Shown here: piece by piece, positions 22,890-34,004 of the stretch | Numbering within the stretch: position 1 is the stretch's first letter | How the letters are laid out: each line of letters starts with the position of its first letter | Source: Thysanoteuthis rhombus | Lineage: Eukaryota > Mollusca > Cephalopoda > Oegopsida > Thysanoteuthidae | Assembly (NCBI GenBank): GCA_963457665.1 | Contig: OY735237.1 | Coordinates: forward strand, 6,042,832-6,106,831 | Length of the DNA stretch: 64,000 nucleotides | Direction of reading: 5' to 3' | Notes under the pieces: generated by a model | Told to the model about the DNA's origin: nothing | The model's input: the letters and a program-made list of their open reading frames with translations, nothing else | The model's database searches: none | Translations under genes and position numbers: made by a program

Positions 22890-23310
22890 TTATGTATAGT
22901 TATTTACAAAGTGAAGGTTAGTTTGACACAAGGCCATTATAGTGGGGCACACATAAGTGTCAAACTAATGACACTAGTCATTCGTTCCAGGAGATGGGCT
23001 TGCTAACTATTGTGTCATGATAAATGCTCATCATATGACTGTATAGTTATTTACTAAGGTTTGCAGGGTAGAGGTGACATTATTGGGGTTGTCTATTGGA
23101 ATCAAACTCACCATACTAGGGAACTGATCCACCAGATTAACTACCAAACCATCACACCATAGTAAGTACCCAGTTATTTCCTTAGCTTAGTTTGGCAAAA
23201 GGCCACTATAGTGGAGTACCCATCAAGCACAAACTCATGACACTAGTGAATTGGTTCATGAGATGTGTTTTTAACCAGCACATTAGAATAGGTGTTCACT
23301 TATTTATGCA
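22890..23310 (-). repeat. Trimeric tRNA-like SINE array
   Basis: Three related units of about 125-150 bp follow each other, read on the minus strand. Each contains a tRNA-like head and a GTGGCCTTNTGNCAAACTAA-like tail. The middle unit is clearest: A box ACTATGGTGTGATGGTTTGG at about 23145-23164 and B box GTGAGTTTGATTCC at about 23097-23110. Plus-strand landmarks AGTTATTTAC/AGTTATTTCC occur near 22896, 23045 and 23170. Related tails occur at 10.27, 13.75 and 14.69 kb. Confidence 0.65.
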
Positions 23311-23884
23311 GACAAATTTAAAACATGAAAAAAAAGCAAAAATAGCTAGAATGGATTGAATCAGTTTGGTACAACTAGGCTTTTAGTGTGTCCAACCAAT
23401 TTCCTGAAGTGATTGTCACCGTCCAACATAAAACACTGGGTATGTGGGTGGCCAGACGAAACACTATTTGCTTTTTAAATAGGAGGGAAATGGCAAAAGG
23501 GGAAACTTATTTGCTTGGCAAAAGGTTACCCCACTTACTATTTCAACAAAAGAACAATGCCTATTAAGTTTATATAAAACAAAAAGTATTTTTCCCATCA
23601 AAAACAAAATTTACAATTCTCTGTGTGTGTGTGTGTGCATTTCAAATTCTACATGCTAAACTATATTTCAAATCCAATCAGTGAACTGAGGTAGGAGAAA
23701 ATAGGACAGAGCCTCTTCAGAATGCAGTATTTCTTTTCAAAAACTATTCAAACAAGTATCCTCACCTTGATTGTTTTTAATAACTATGTTTTGGCCAAGT
23801 TATTTTCTGGCTTTCTGAGTACTGTTTCAAGCTTCAAAGTAAAATAGTCATTATTTCATGATTAATTTGCAACGCTAATTTAAT

Positions 23885-24425
23885 CATGTATAATTAAGAT
23901 GAAAGAAATGCTTGACAATGCTTCATCTAATAAATAAATAATATCAAGATAATATTACTATTACCAATACTACTGGTGCACATGAAAACAATAACAAATA
24001 TGGTGCTGAGTGATTGGGGGAGACGAATGGTGTCCTTATGGTTAGATATGGTCTTCTGCCAACCTAAAAGCTCTTATAGCTCAAGTGGCAGAGAAGCTGG
24101 TACAAAAAGGGCATCTCAAGATAAAGGGGGTACAATTTGAGTCTCACTGAGTAGATGCAATGAAAAGCAACTAAAATTAAGATGAAAGGAAATACTAATG
24201 AAAAATGAATAACTATCAGCAAAGCTTCATCTGATAAAAAATAAAATCAGGATAATGTAATACCTAACAATACTATGTGTACGTAAAAATAGTAAGCAAA
24301 ATGGTGCTGAGCAATCAGAGAAGAATGAAAAGTAAGTTCAAATGGTTAGATTTGATCTTCTGCTAACCTTAAAGCTCTTGTAGCTTAAGTGGAAGAGAAG
24401 CTGACATGAAAAGGCATATTTGAAC
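23885..24425 (+). repeat. tRNA-derived SINE, family I, tandem duplication
   Basis: Two copies about 284 bp apart. Each runs AATTAAGATGAAAG...CTTCATCTGATAA...GGTGCTGAG...CTTCTGC, then a tRNA-like head. The first head reads TATAGCTCAAGTGGCAGAG (A box, about 24074) and AATTTGAGTCTCAC (B box, about 24136). The second reads TGTAGCTTAAGTGGAAGAG. The order tail-head-tail-head shows SINEs joined in tandem, possibly with one truncated at each edge. Confidence 0.7.
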
Positions 24426-24489
24426 ACAAGCAGCCTCAGCCCAAATTCAAAATCAGCGTGCTGGTTTCGTTTCCCATGATGATAACTAT

Positions 24490-25085
24490 TCATCATCAGT
24501 CTTTTATCATCCGTGGTTGGATATAGACCTTCCCCAGGATTCGCCACGCCTCTTTATCATATCAATAATTTCTGAACCTATCCAGTTCGTCTATCTCATA
24601 TTCTGCTGGCCTCGGTTCTGCATTTGATAATTAAGGATCCATGTTGTGAGTCATGATGTCCATCAGTTGTCTGACATTCTTGCAACATGACCAGCCCATT
24701 GCCATTTGAGTTTCTTAATGGTCACTATGATGTCTCAGACACATCATTTTTCCATATATACTGTGATATCTCCATGCAAGGTTGAGCATGATTCTCAGTT
24801 TGTGAGTCAGTATCTTGGTTAAGTTCCATGTATCAGCTCCATAGGTGACTATTGGGAGGATGCATTGGTGGTACAGTCCTCTTTTTAAGACTAATAAGAT
24901 TTTCTTGTTTTTGAAGGTTGAGCTTACTGAACCCAAGACTTGCCATCCAATCACCTGATTTCTTCTTTTGAGGATTTCATGGAGATTCATTGTCCTTGGC
25001 AAATGTAGTAGTCTACTTTTTCTAGCTTTGCGTTTTCGATTTTGATTGTTGTGTGTTTACTTCACATATTCGCCATGTTGTGTAT
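24490..25085 (-). mobile_element. LINE 3' end with reverse-transcriptase C-terminal region (pseudogene)
   Basis: On the minus strand the order is a degraded IENAKLEKVDYY segment (about 25030-25000), then the frame with KNKKILLVLKRGLYHQCILP and IVTYGADTWNLTK (24715-25002), then a C-terminal part ending TCCTGGGGAAGGTCTATATCC and a GATGATGA tail near 24490. Relative to the 19-kb copy the MQRAHE stretch before RIMLNL is missing, so an in-frame deletion is likely. It extends about 290 bp further 5' than the copy at 19 kb. Confidence 0.8.
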
Positions 25086-25269
25086 AGTCTTTATACTCAC
25101 ATTAAAGGATAAACAATCTCTAAAATGAAACTCTTGGAACTGAATTCTGAAATTCTTTATTTCTGAATAGTGGCACAGGTACCGTATATAAGGTAAGCAA
25201 ATAAGTCAATTGTAAAGGAATGGCAGTATCTCTACAGTGATATATCAATTAATATTCACAATTGAATTA

Positions 25270-25670
25270 ATACTATGCTATAATATCGATACCTCACATG
25301 AATGAATCACCATGGCTCACATGAAACAGAACTAATTATCCATCCAAAAAATTAAAATTATCTCAAAAAAAAAAAAGAAAAAAAAAAAGTTCGATTCATT
25401 ATCTAAAATTATCTAAAAAACAAAAAACAAACCAGCACAATATTTGGTCCTGAAATGACCATAGAGACTTTTTTTGAAAAAAAAAAAATACAAAGTTTTT
25501 AGATTGTGTTTAGTGGAATACACATGCAAACTTTCAAGGTTGTATCCCGAAAAATGTGACAAGAAGTGCCTGGAGACACACACAGACAAGGAAAGACAAG
25601 AATCTGTAACCCAGTTGGCTGGTTGGTCTGCTGGGCCATTTGTGGGGCTATGGTGATAGGATATTAGGTC
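25270..25670 (+). repeat. Dispersed repeat D, copy 3
   Basis: Starts GATACCTCACATG, carries AATCACCATGGC, a single ATCTAAAATTATCTAAAA, ATGACCATAGAGAC, TGCCTGGAGACACACACAGAC and GGTTGGTCTGCTGGGCC. An A/G-rich run (25367-25389) is inserted before the core. Same order as the copy at 15440-15740. Confidence 0.75.
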
Positions 25671-25679
25671 ATTTGTACA

Positions 25680-27095
25680 CTGGTAAATTCCATCTCTTGA
25701 GAGCTTGAAGAAAATGTTCAAGTACTTTTGATTTATAAGTTGAGAAAAGCTTTGAACATTTTCCATGAAAAAGAATGTTTGGAAGAATAGTTCCGAACAT
25801 TTTCCACAGAAAAAATATTCAGTTTTTTGAGCTTTTTAGAATTACCTGTACAAGCAAGTTTAATATCTGAGCCAGGGTATACTGATTGACAAGAGAAAAT
25901 TAGGGAGTCAGAGTTTAAAAGGTTAAGCCTGTCATATTAAGGAAAAAATTCTCATTCAAATATAAAATGATTTACACACAGCAATCATGTACCAGATAGA
26001 AAATGAGTAGCAGCATCAAGACACGAGACAGCTCGATATAATTTTACATAATGAAGCAGAGTAATTTAAGAACAGAGTAATAATTACTCAGCTCGGTCAA
26101 CTGAGTGGGAGTTGGATTTGAGAGGTAGGGAATTAGCATGAGATTTCAACCAATATGGGACCCACAAGTGGGCAGAAGTAACAACACTTGCAGTTAGTCA
26201 TTGACAGTCACTAAAACCTAAATGCACACCTAAAATAAACAAGAGCATAGAAGAAAACCAACAAAAAAAAATATATGACTCTACAGGTAACTTTCGTCTG
26301 AGCTTCACTAAACAGTTTAATACAAAACAGAAAATGTCAGAGGTTGATTATAATTATAGACACTTGGACGGGTATTGTTATGTTTCAGGCTATAATATGT
26401 GGTAAGAAGTAGGTGCTAATTTGACCAGGATTTGATGGTGTTTTTTTCAGGGATGTGTCACATTCATGGTGATTTGTGGAATATCAATAGATCCACCTCC
26501 TCTACTTGAACACCAACACCTTTCTCTTGAACCTGATTATTCAGCGCCATAAATAGATGCAGACAAATAGCCAAAGGTGGACAGCCAAGTAAGAGATGAG
26601 ACTCAGTGCCTGCGTGTATTGTGTCCTTATTATAATGGAGCTAATGTAAGTATATGTAACCAAATCATGAAGAACACACAAACACTAAGCACTACTTTGT
26701 ATCTGTGTTTCCATACTTTCATTTGCTGTCTGTTGCTGATAATATAACTACAACAACTAGTACTTCTGTAGCTACTAGATAGAACTAAAGTGAATATATC
26801 TGATATATTTTGTTTCAGCATCACCCTAGGAAGGATTAATATACATACATAGAATGGAATATACTTTATACATTGTTTTACAGTTGAGACGCACTGGACA
26901 GGAAAAGATTATTGATACGATTCCTGTGCGAATGAATTATCATTTGGTCCAAAACATTTAATTTCAGTTGATTTTTGTGAAGTTGAGTTAACCAGCCAAA
27001 TCACCTGTTGATAGAACAGATATTTGGCCAGTGTGTACAACTTTGATTGTTGAGAACAAGGATGATGTGAATAAACATTGAAATGTTTTTTAAAA
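25680..27095. other. No recognised gene
   Basis: AT-rich sequence. Short minus-strand frames at 26630-26824 and 26909-27103 are not recognisable. GAACATTTTCCA occurs twice near 25755 and 25797, a small local duplication. Confidence 0.4.
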
Positions 27096-27169
27096 GTCAG
27101 CATCTGTTATTTTTCAAGAGTTACAGTGATAAATGTATAGAATCTGTTGCCAGAAAAATCTGAATCTCT

Positions 27170-27330
27170 TTCTCCTTTTTCTTCAGTACCTTGACTGAGG
27201 AGGAGGGTGGAAGTTGGGGTCCTCCTCCCTGCCAATCTGTCTGCAGCCTGTACTGAGAGTTCTGGCAGGGTCAGGTCTGTCCACTCTTTCACAGACCTTC
27301 CATTGCCGCACAGTAGGCACCTAATGAAGA
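27170..27330 (-). mobile_element. Degraded LINE C-terminus of a second family
   Basis: The minus strand encodes NGRSVKEWTDLTLPELSVQA followed by ADRLAGRRTP. Many animal non-LTR retrotransposons end with a block of the form (I/V)-x-EWTGL-x-L-x-x-S-x-RAAEDR-x-x-W. Here Asp replaces Gly, the RAAEDR block is altered, and the following Trp is absent. The rest of the element was not found. It does not belong to the GATGAT-tailed family. The 75-codon frame could instead be chance, but the clustering of matching residues argues against that. Confidence 0.4.
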
Positions 27331-27639
27331 TCAAATTGAGTATGCCAGTAATGATCCAATAAGACTAGTTCATTAACCATCACTCCATAGCAAGTGCTTC
27401 ACATTATTATGTCTTATATGTATTATAAGCAACTATTACACACAATCCATAACACTGGTAGTATGGATGGGAGTCACTTGTCAGTAGATGTCCTTGTAAA
27501 ATATGTGTCTCATAGGGTGGTATACAGGGTAATAATCCATTTTTCAAGACTAACCTATCAGGGTGCTTAGTGCCTGAATAAAAGGTTGTAAAACAACCAA
27601 AAACATCAATTTTTATTCAAAAGGTCAAAAAAATATTAT

Positions 27640-27870
27640 TCTTATATTAAATCAAAAATTTTCCATGTTTTGAAGAACCTAATTATGATGGGATACATTT
27701 GTCCCATTAAACACTGTTTTTTTGTGATACATGTCTCCGTGGACTTCTAAGAGAAATCTGTCGGACATATATATCCCAGCAGGATACATGTGTCCCAGGC
27801 ATCATGAAAAAAGGTTCAGTGAGGGACTGATAAATTTGATGTATCCCGACCTGGAGTTGGGTCAATAAAA
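27640..27870 (-). repeat. Dispersed repeat H, copy 2
   Basis: On the minus strand it carries GGGACACATGTATCCTGCTG, GGGATATATATGTCCGACAG and GGGACAAATGTATCCCATCA. These match the periodic 'GGGACA...ATCCCA' phrases of the copies at 3790 and 52850. Confidence 0.55.
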
Positions 27871-28177
27871 TAGGCCAACCATAAAACTATTAAAGACAAA
27901 GACCTGGTTTTGATTGGGCACAGGAAACCAGTTTTTTTTTTCTCTCTTTTTTTCAATTTTATCCCCCCACCCAAGAATTCAAAATCTTGTTTTTCAAGCT
28001 GAGATTATTGTGCCATGCCCTAGACTTGGCTAACAAGACATCAAATCTAGAGGCACAAAGGCTGAAGCCCAACTCCACTCGAGTGTGGAGGACACATTTT
28101 GCATGAAATCAGATAAAAAAGAAATTTCTATGGCACTGAGATCAGTGAATGAGCTGTGTATAATACAACTGAAGGTG

Positions 28178-28590
28178 CAGGGTGGCATAGTGCTTACCAG
28201 TGTTGCTAAGTCAAAAATATTTTTTTATGCTAGTTTGATTATTAAAAGGCGCTAAATAAAAAAAAAAAAAAGAAGAAAGCCATAAATGGCCAAAACACTA
28301 AAAATATACTAAAATGGCCGAAAAAGTCTGTGCAAAGGTATCAATTTTCGCACTGCCAAAACAAACACTAAATTTTGCAACGCTGATGGTTACCGATATT
28401 AAAAGTGAAATTAACTAACCAGGTTCAAATTGAAGCCAAAGCTGCTTATGTTCACTTTGTACTAATTCCCCTTGGAAAGGCATGAATCCATTTCTCCTAA
28501 CCAGCTATGAGTAAATAGCAAGGGAATTGGCGCCCTGGTTTGATATCGGGCCAGTACCCAGGCCCTTTAAAAATTCCACAATTGATACAG
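28178..28590 (+). repeat. tRNA-derived SINE, family K, copy 1, split by a DNA transposon
   Basis: GGTGGCATAGTGCTTAC at 28181-28197 is an A box. It is interrupted by the element at 28198-28385 and resumes with ATGGTTACCGATATT. With the insert removed the head reads GGTGGCATAGTG, then TTACCGAT. The B box ACCAGGTTCAAATTG lies at about 28419. The body (GGCATGAATCCATTTCTCC, CCAGCTATGAG) matches copies at 29.1 and 33.6 kb. Confidence 0.7.
28198..28385. mobile_element. hAT-type MITE inside a SINE
   Basis: 188 bp. The left end CAGTGTTGCTAAG and the right end (reverse complement CAGCGTTGCAAAA) are inverted. Flanking 8-bp sequences GTGCTTAC (28190-28197) and ATGGTTAC (28386-28393) agree at 6 of 8 positions, as expected for an aged hAT target duplication. 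The interior is AT-rich and non-coding. Confidence 0.7.
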
Positions 28591-29014
28591 AAACAAAGAA
28601 TAGGAGATCTCCAAATAACAAATCCAAGTCAATGTGCAGCAAAGGCAAAATGTTGCCATGGTCTGTTCAAATGGAAACAAAAAATATTGCTCAATGTACC
28701 TTCTTGTATCAGAGGAACTATCATTATTTTATTATGAAAGCACACCCAAGTGACCCGATGTGTAGTCAAGGATTCATAACTCGTTGGGTAAGTGACACAC
28801 TGAATAAATTCACACATGAATGAAGAGATGGAATGAATGAGATGAAAACTTATTCAACCAAAATAGTGATTGAGTGAGATCAAAATAAAGCAATGAAAAA
28901 GATACATTGGGATATTTTCATAATTATTGAACAAAGAAAAAAAAAAGAAAAAAATTATCACTCTTCAGATAATTAATTATTCATTCAGAAAATAAAAGAT
29001 TTTATCTCTCTTTC

Positions 29015-29017
<3 letters not shown>

Positions 29018-29083
<66 letters not shown>
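29018..29083. repeat. (TA)n microsatellite
   Basis: A 66-bp pure TA run that stops exactly where SINE K copy 2 begins. Confidence 0.95.
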
Positions 29084-29084
<1 letters not shown>

Positions 29085-29085
<1 letters not shown>

Positions 29086-29310
29086 CCAGGGCTACTTGTG
29101 TTCGCTTTACACTAATGTCCTTGAGACAGGTATGAATCCACTTTTACCCCAGCTATGGGAAAATAGCAAAGGCCATCCTGCTGGACCAGGGTGCAAGTTA
29201 GGACGAATGTGTTGAACTAGCAAATCAAACCCTGTAAAAACTTACTTGCTGCTGACACCTAAACAATATTACTCAGCATGACATGGAAGCTACCCTATGC
29301 TCCACAAGGA
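29085..29310 (+). repeat. SINE family K, copy 2 (headless)
   Basis: Matches copy 1 from GGGCTACTTGTGTTCGCTTT through GAGACAGGTATGAATCC and CCCCAGCTATGGGAAAATAG. The tRNA-like head is missing and replaced by the TA repeat. It ends near ACCCTATGCTCC. Confidence 0.65.
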
Positions 29311-29329
29311 GTCTACAGGGGTGGTGGAG

Positions 29330-30450
29330 TATACGTGTTAAACTTTTATAACTGATAACTTCCAAGATGAGAAATATTTTGAGCGATATATGTATGCCCA
29401 AATAGCATGGTTAGTATGTGGAACAATGACAATACTTGAAACTTCAGAAAATACTGTGAAAGACAGGTGAGCACATCTGCTGAAGTGTGTTGATCAAAAT
29501 AATGAAGATGAGAACACTAGTCCAAACGATTTGTAAATTGATGAACAATATGTAATCTCAGAACTTCAGAAATTACCAAGAAAGGATGGAGAGCACACCA
29601 GCCAAAGCATATTGATCAAAATGAAGATAGGAATACTAGTCCAAACAATTTGTGAAATAATGACCGATACTTTATCTCAGAATTACAAATGAAATTTGAT
29701 TGGTTGTTTACCTGGCACATAACCGTTCCTTCTATGCACTGATTACAGCTTTGGAGATTTGAACATCATCCCCAGTAATTCATGGCAAAGTTCTTGAAGA
29801 TCTAAGATTTGTGCCTTTCAGTCAATCAAACTTGGTAAGTATCTAGATCAATACTGATCAGCCACGATTGAAACAAAATTCAGAAAGAATCTCTTACTAA
29901 ATAACATGTTTTTCAGCTGGCAATGGGGGTCAGCCAATTTGACATGTGACCAATAGATGCAGGCAGCTGTCAGTTTACACACAATAAAACTGATTTTGCA
30001 AAGACAAGACAAAAATGAAGTGCCAAATTTGATTGTGTGGTTCTCTGTGTGCATGCAACTTATAGATATGCCTCCCTTTATAGATCTACTAGTTATTACC
30101 AGTGAAAAAATTCACACATATCTGAATTTCCCAGAGAGGACATTTTTTCAGAAAAGTAACTAAGACACCTAATATACAAAATTAGGATGCAAATCTGATA
30201 TAGCTATTGTGTAATCATAATGACTCATCGAAAAAATCTAAATGAAATTTTAATCCTGCAAACACTGATATGTTTGTAGATCCAAGAAGTTTGGGGTAAA
30301 TTACCTATTATATGCACACACAGACACGTGTTTCCATGTATGTTTGAGAGAGAGGAAAATAAATGTCCTTTTTCAAAGACCAGCTTTTGTGTTTTTCATC
30401 CAACCATTCATAGATTTTAAGTAGGGTGACTGCACTGTTTTTGCATGAAT
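29330..30450. other. No recognised gene
   Basis: Two related stretches occur near 29490 and 29610 (TGATCAAAATAATGAAGATG and TGATCAAAATGAAGATAGG, each followed by AATACTAGTCCAAAC-like text), a ~120-bp local duplication. Short open frames at 29848-30163 on both strands are not recognisable. Confidence 0.4.
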
Positions 30451-30464
30451 GAAATAAAGGGTAA

Positions 30465-30690
30465 ATTTAAAAGAAAAGAGGGAGAAATGAAAAAAAAGAA
30501 AGGAAAAAAGAAAGGGAGAGAAAAAAGAAAAAAGCCAAGAAAAAAGAAAAAATGAGAGAGAAAAAGAGAGGTAGTGAAAAAAGAAAAAAAGGAAAAAAGG
30601 AAAAATGAGAGGAAAAAGAGAAAAGAAAAATAAATGAAATAGAGAAAGTGAAGAGAGAAGAGAAAAAAAAGACCTCAAAAGAGAAAAAAA
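30465..30690. repeat. Polypurine tract, purines on + strand
   Basis: About 220 bp of A and G with few interruptions. The 101-codon minus-strand Phe/Ser/Leu-rich frame is a composition artefact. Confidence 0.9.
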
Positions 30691-30973
30691 GCCATGAAAA
30701 CTAAGATAGAAACATTATTCGCTTTTGACCATTCAAAGCGATGTTTCAGGTTTTTTTGATAATTATTGCCAGGTGAAACTATTTACACCTGACAGTACAC
30801 TGGCTTCTTTATGGAATCCAGGATGGACTACAAAGAAATCCCACACAAAAAAAGATGAAAAAAAAAATCTGAACCTAAAGGAATATATTCATAAAACGCC
30901 TACAGAGTAGGTCTTCAGTGGGAGAGGGATGAAAAAAGTGAACAATAAGGAACAGAACATTTCAAGATACACA

Positions 30974-31015
30974 TTCTACATCAGTGATTCCCTCAAGGGG
31001 TACTACCACACCCTT
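30974..31015 (+). mobile_element. Possible hAT-type left end (unpaired)
   Basis: CAGTGATTCCCTCAAGGGGT resembles the CAGTGNTTCTCAA ends of hAT elements. No matching right end was seen within several hundred bases, so it may be a relic or chance. Confidence 0.25.
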
Positions 31016-31319
31016 AAAGGCACAAGAAGAGGAGTGGCAATGTAAATCAAGAGGCAAAGAATACCAACTGACACATCCCACCTAATGTACTTTTAGATAC
31101 TTTTGTACGATTATATTTTTAGTAATGAAAAATATGCTTAATTTACAAAAAAATTCCTTTATTAAAATTTAATTTTCAATGTATCTTTTTTGACCGATTT
31201 TGACAGAAGGGGGTGAGTGCTGATGAAATAAATGCTCCTGGTAGTAGTCAGGAGAATTTTTGGAAACTTTGCGCTACTTTGCTGAGTACACTTCACAAGA
31301 GATAAAATGAAATTATACA

Positions 31320-31530
31320 TATAACAGCTCCTTTTCTATCACTGATAATTGTCTTCATTCCTGACCAATGACTATCCCTCCATTAATGATTTCAAATGTA
31401 TTTCTATAGCAAAATCATTGGCAGTGCATTTACATTTATACATATGATAGTCTTATTTTGTCTGTAATTCTTGAAGAAATTCCTGACCATGACAAGCCCT
31501 TTCTTCTTGGTTTTCAATGCATAATATACA
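31320..31530 (+). repeat. ~115-bp satellite-like repeat G, two units
   Basis: Units start near 31325 and 31440. Shared words are ATTCCTGACCA, TTTCAATGCAT and GCAGTGCATTTACAT. The same unit occurs three times at 36945-37300. Confidence 0.7.
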
Positions 31531-31704
31531 GATTTATGTGTGAAAATTTGCTAAAATAAAAATTGTAAAATCCATTACTTAATAATCACAATCCACTTTT
31601 AAGATGATATATCACTATAGCGATTCTCATTCATATCCCTGTGTGTGATCTATAATAGTTCATGTTATTAATATTTGGCTTTTACTCAGGAGAGGGTATT
31701 TTTT

Positions 31705-31950
31705 TGTTTTCATGAAGAATAACCCCAAAAAGTCAAACATTAACACAACTTGGGGGAGTCCCAAACCTATTCTAATTGATAAAGAATTATCAACAGCAGT
31801 GGCCCAAAACACAAAAGCACTTTTTGGAGACTTTAGAACTTCAACAGCAACCATATCCTGTCATCTCAAGGCAATAGGAAAGGATAAAATGTTGGAAAGA
31901 TGGGTATTACTTGAATTCAGTGAAATGCTCTATGACAGCTCTTGACTCGA
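31705..31950 (+). pseudogene. Mariner-like transposase relic (N-terminal helix-turn-helix)
   Basis: A 77-codon frame (31712-31945) includes SCHLKAIGKDKMLERWVLLE. Mariner-family transposases carry an S-x-HL-x-x-IGKVKKLDKWVPHEL segment at the end of their second helix-turn-helix, and the match to that segment is good, with expected Val-Lys replaced by Asp-Lys-Met. Upstream, TAVAQNTKALFGDFRTSTAT occupies the place of the ADP-x-x-T-x-x-EL region. The catalytic DDD domain was not found downstream. The GKDK change, short length and lack of a remaining ORF indicate a dead fragment. A chance match is possible but unlikely over about 50 residues. Confidence 0.6.
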
Positions 31951-31954
31951 CACC

Positions 31955-32460
31955 TCTCAGCTTAGTGTATCTGAACTTGAAGAATTGAGATATGAGGTTT
32001 TGTAGCATCCTTTAAGAGATTATCTTTTCAAGCATTTTCAATTTCATATCTGTAATACAAAGGTTCAATAGAGAAGCTATGAATCCTGATTTCACTCAAT
32101 TTGTGACCACTAAACCCAAAGAATTTTTAAAGAGATGGTATATAATCATTAGAGGATCACTAAAAAAGACAATTGCTTCAAATGTATCATATTTTTCATC
32201 AGATATTTACAGTTTTTTGTTGTTTATTTTATCTTTACTATCCAAAAAACAAAATTTCATACATAACAATGTACTATTTTTAATATGTTGGAGATGAATT
32301 TAATCATTTAAAAAATAATTATAGTGAGATGCAGCCATAACAAATATCCTTTGTAAATATCTATCCTTCTTCATTTGAATAATCAAATGTAAGGCATTTA
32401 GAAGTGATATTTTTTGATTTCAGACACTGGAAAGTTCTCAGAGAGCGCATACCTTTGCAG
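31955..32460. other. No recognised gene
   Basis: Could include decayed 3' sequence of the mariner copy. A 72-codon frame at 32079-32297 is not recognised. Confidence 0.35.
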
Positions 32461-32464
32461 ACAC

Positions 32465-32610
32465 CATACACTAATGCAATTTGAAAAATTCTTGGATCTG
32501 ACCCAAAATCTAATCACGTCTTCCTTAGTCTGACTTCCACACAATTTCATTGAAATTCATTGAGAACTGTTGAAGATATTGCATGTCCAAACAGATGGAA
32601 AGATGTGGAG
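32465..32610 (+). repeat. Dispersed tail repeat M, copy 2
   Basis: CTTGGATCTGACCCAAAATC, CACGTCTTCCTTAG, CAATTTCATTGAAATTCATT and GAAGATATTGCATG follow the same order as 13885-14015. Confidence 0.55.
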
Positions 32611-32614
32611 TAAT

Positions 32615-33600
32615 ACGTGTACCTCTCCAAATTTGCTGGCAGAGGTAAAAATGAAAGAACAGTCTTTTTGGTGGTACAGAATTAAAACCCCTGTAATTAG
32701 CAGATGCATACTAAACCAAATATTTGTAATCCATACTTCCTTAAAGCCAAAACATCATCTTTCACCATCTCACTCCTGCTGTGATAAAAAAACATTTCAA
32801 GTTTGAGCCCTTCTTACTTTTTACTCACACCCAGGATAACTCCTTCCCTCCCTTTCCAGATAGGACCCACTCCAGAAATATTATTCATTTTTTCTCAGTT
32901 TAGAACTATATCCAGAAGTGTGAACAACTGCATATTTACTAGTTATTCTTTATCAGTGAATGTATCTTTGAAGACACCAACGAAAATTTGGCAAAATGCA
33001 TCAAGCTTATCTTCGTGATGATAAAAATTTTTGAGATGTAACACACTTGTTTCTTAAATCTTTCATTTACATATCTTCAAACATAACCACCAATATATTA
33101 TAGATATATGTAAATATTCTGTTTAATATGTACCTGCTAATGACTGGAATTTCAAAAACAAATAAAATAATGAATTGTAAATCTCACATGAAGTTGGCTC
33201 TTGATAAAAGAATTCTTTGTGGATGATATGGTCAAACAATTTTCCTTGTCTGTGTTCATAATACATCATATCTAATAAAATTCAGAAAAGAATTCTTATT
33301 TGAGCCCGAGGCAAAATCTATTTGGAAATGGACTATTTTCGGCCAATGTTTCTATGAGTAGCCATCAAGAAAACAGGAAAACATGAGTTACACCCAGGTC
33401 ATATACACGCACTTAAATAACCCCTGTCAAAGTAGTCAAGTCTCAAATCTTCCTTATTAAAGAGAAAGCAAGAAAGTAAAATACTTATAAAAATGATTAA
33501 AAAAACAAAAATCGGTCATCAGTCAACTGCCAAATGTACCGAGATGACAGCAAAAATTTGGTTTTCCGCAAATTATTTATGTTTCATTTATTTAATCTAC
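32615..33600. other. No recognised gene
   Basis: Open frames at 32570-32806 and 32803-33018 overlap by four bases but neither is recognisable. Nothing else stands out. Confidence 0.35.
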
Positions 33601-33604
33601 AGAT

Positions 33605-33915
33605 ACAGAGTGACATAACAGTTACTGACATGGAACCAAGTTCAAACATCATTTGAGGCCCTTCGGCCTAGGGAAAAACATGAATCCAATTCTCCTCACC
33701 CCCAGCTATGAGTGTTATCGGAGCCCTTTAGCCCTGTGAGATAGTTCAACTAAGAGAAGGTTACTCTGACAAAAAAAAAAAAGAAGGCTTACAGCTTGGG
33801 AGTCACCATAGCTGGTCCCAAGCCCAGGTAAAGGACGGTGGTTGAGCATGGGGCTAGCAAATCCACTACTTAAATCTACTAGCTGCTGAAACTGCAACAG
33901 AGTTGTTGTGGCCCT
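33605..33915 (+). repeat. tRNA-derived SINE, family K, copy 3
   Basis: A-box-like GAGTGACATAACAGTTACTG and B-box-like CAAGTTCAAACATC are followed by CATGAATCCAATTCTCC and CCCCAGCTATGAG. The body also contains GGTAAAGGACGGTGGTTGAG and ends GTTGTGGCCCTATGCAGCC. A 12-base A run sits at about 33771-33782. Confidence 0.65.
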
Positions 33916-33919
33916 ATGC

Positions 33920-34000
33920 AGCCATTATTAATTTTTTACTAAAATTCCTTTCATCTTAATTTCACATGCTTCTCATTGCAACTATTCAGACAGTCATTCT
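33920..34000 (-). repeat. SINE family I tail fragment
   Basis: On the minus strand: AGTTGCAATGAGAAGCATG, AAATTAAGATGAAAGGAATT and AAAAAATTAATAATGG, the same order as the family I tails at 2.1, 24.2 and 45.7 kb. Confidence 0.6.
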
Positions 34001-34004
34001 ACGG

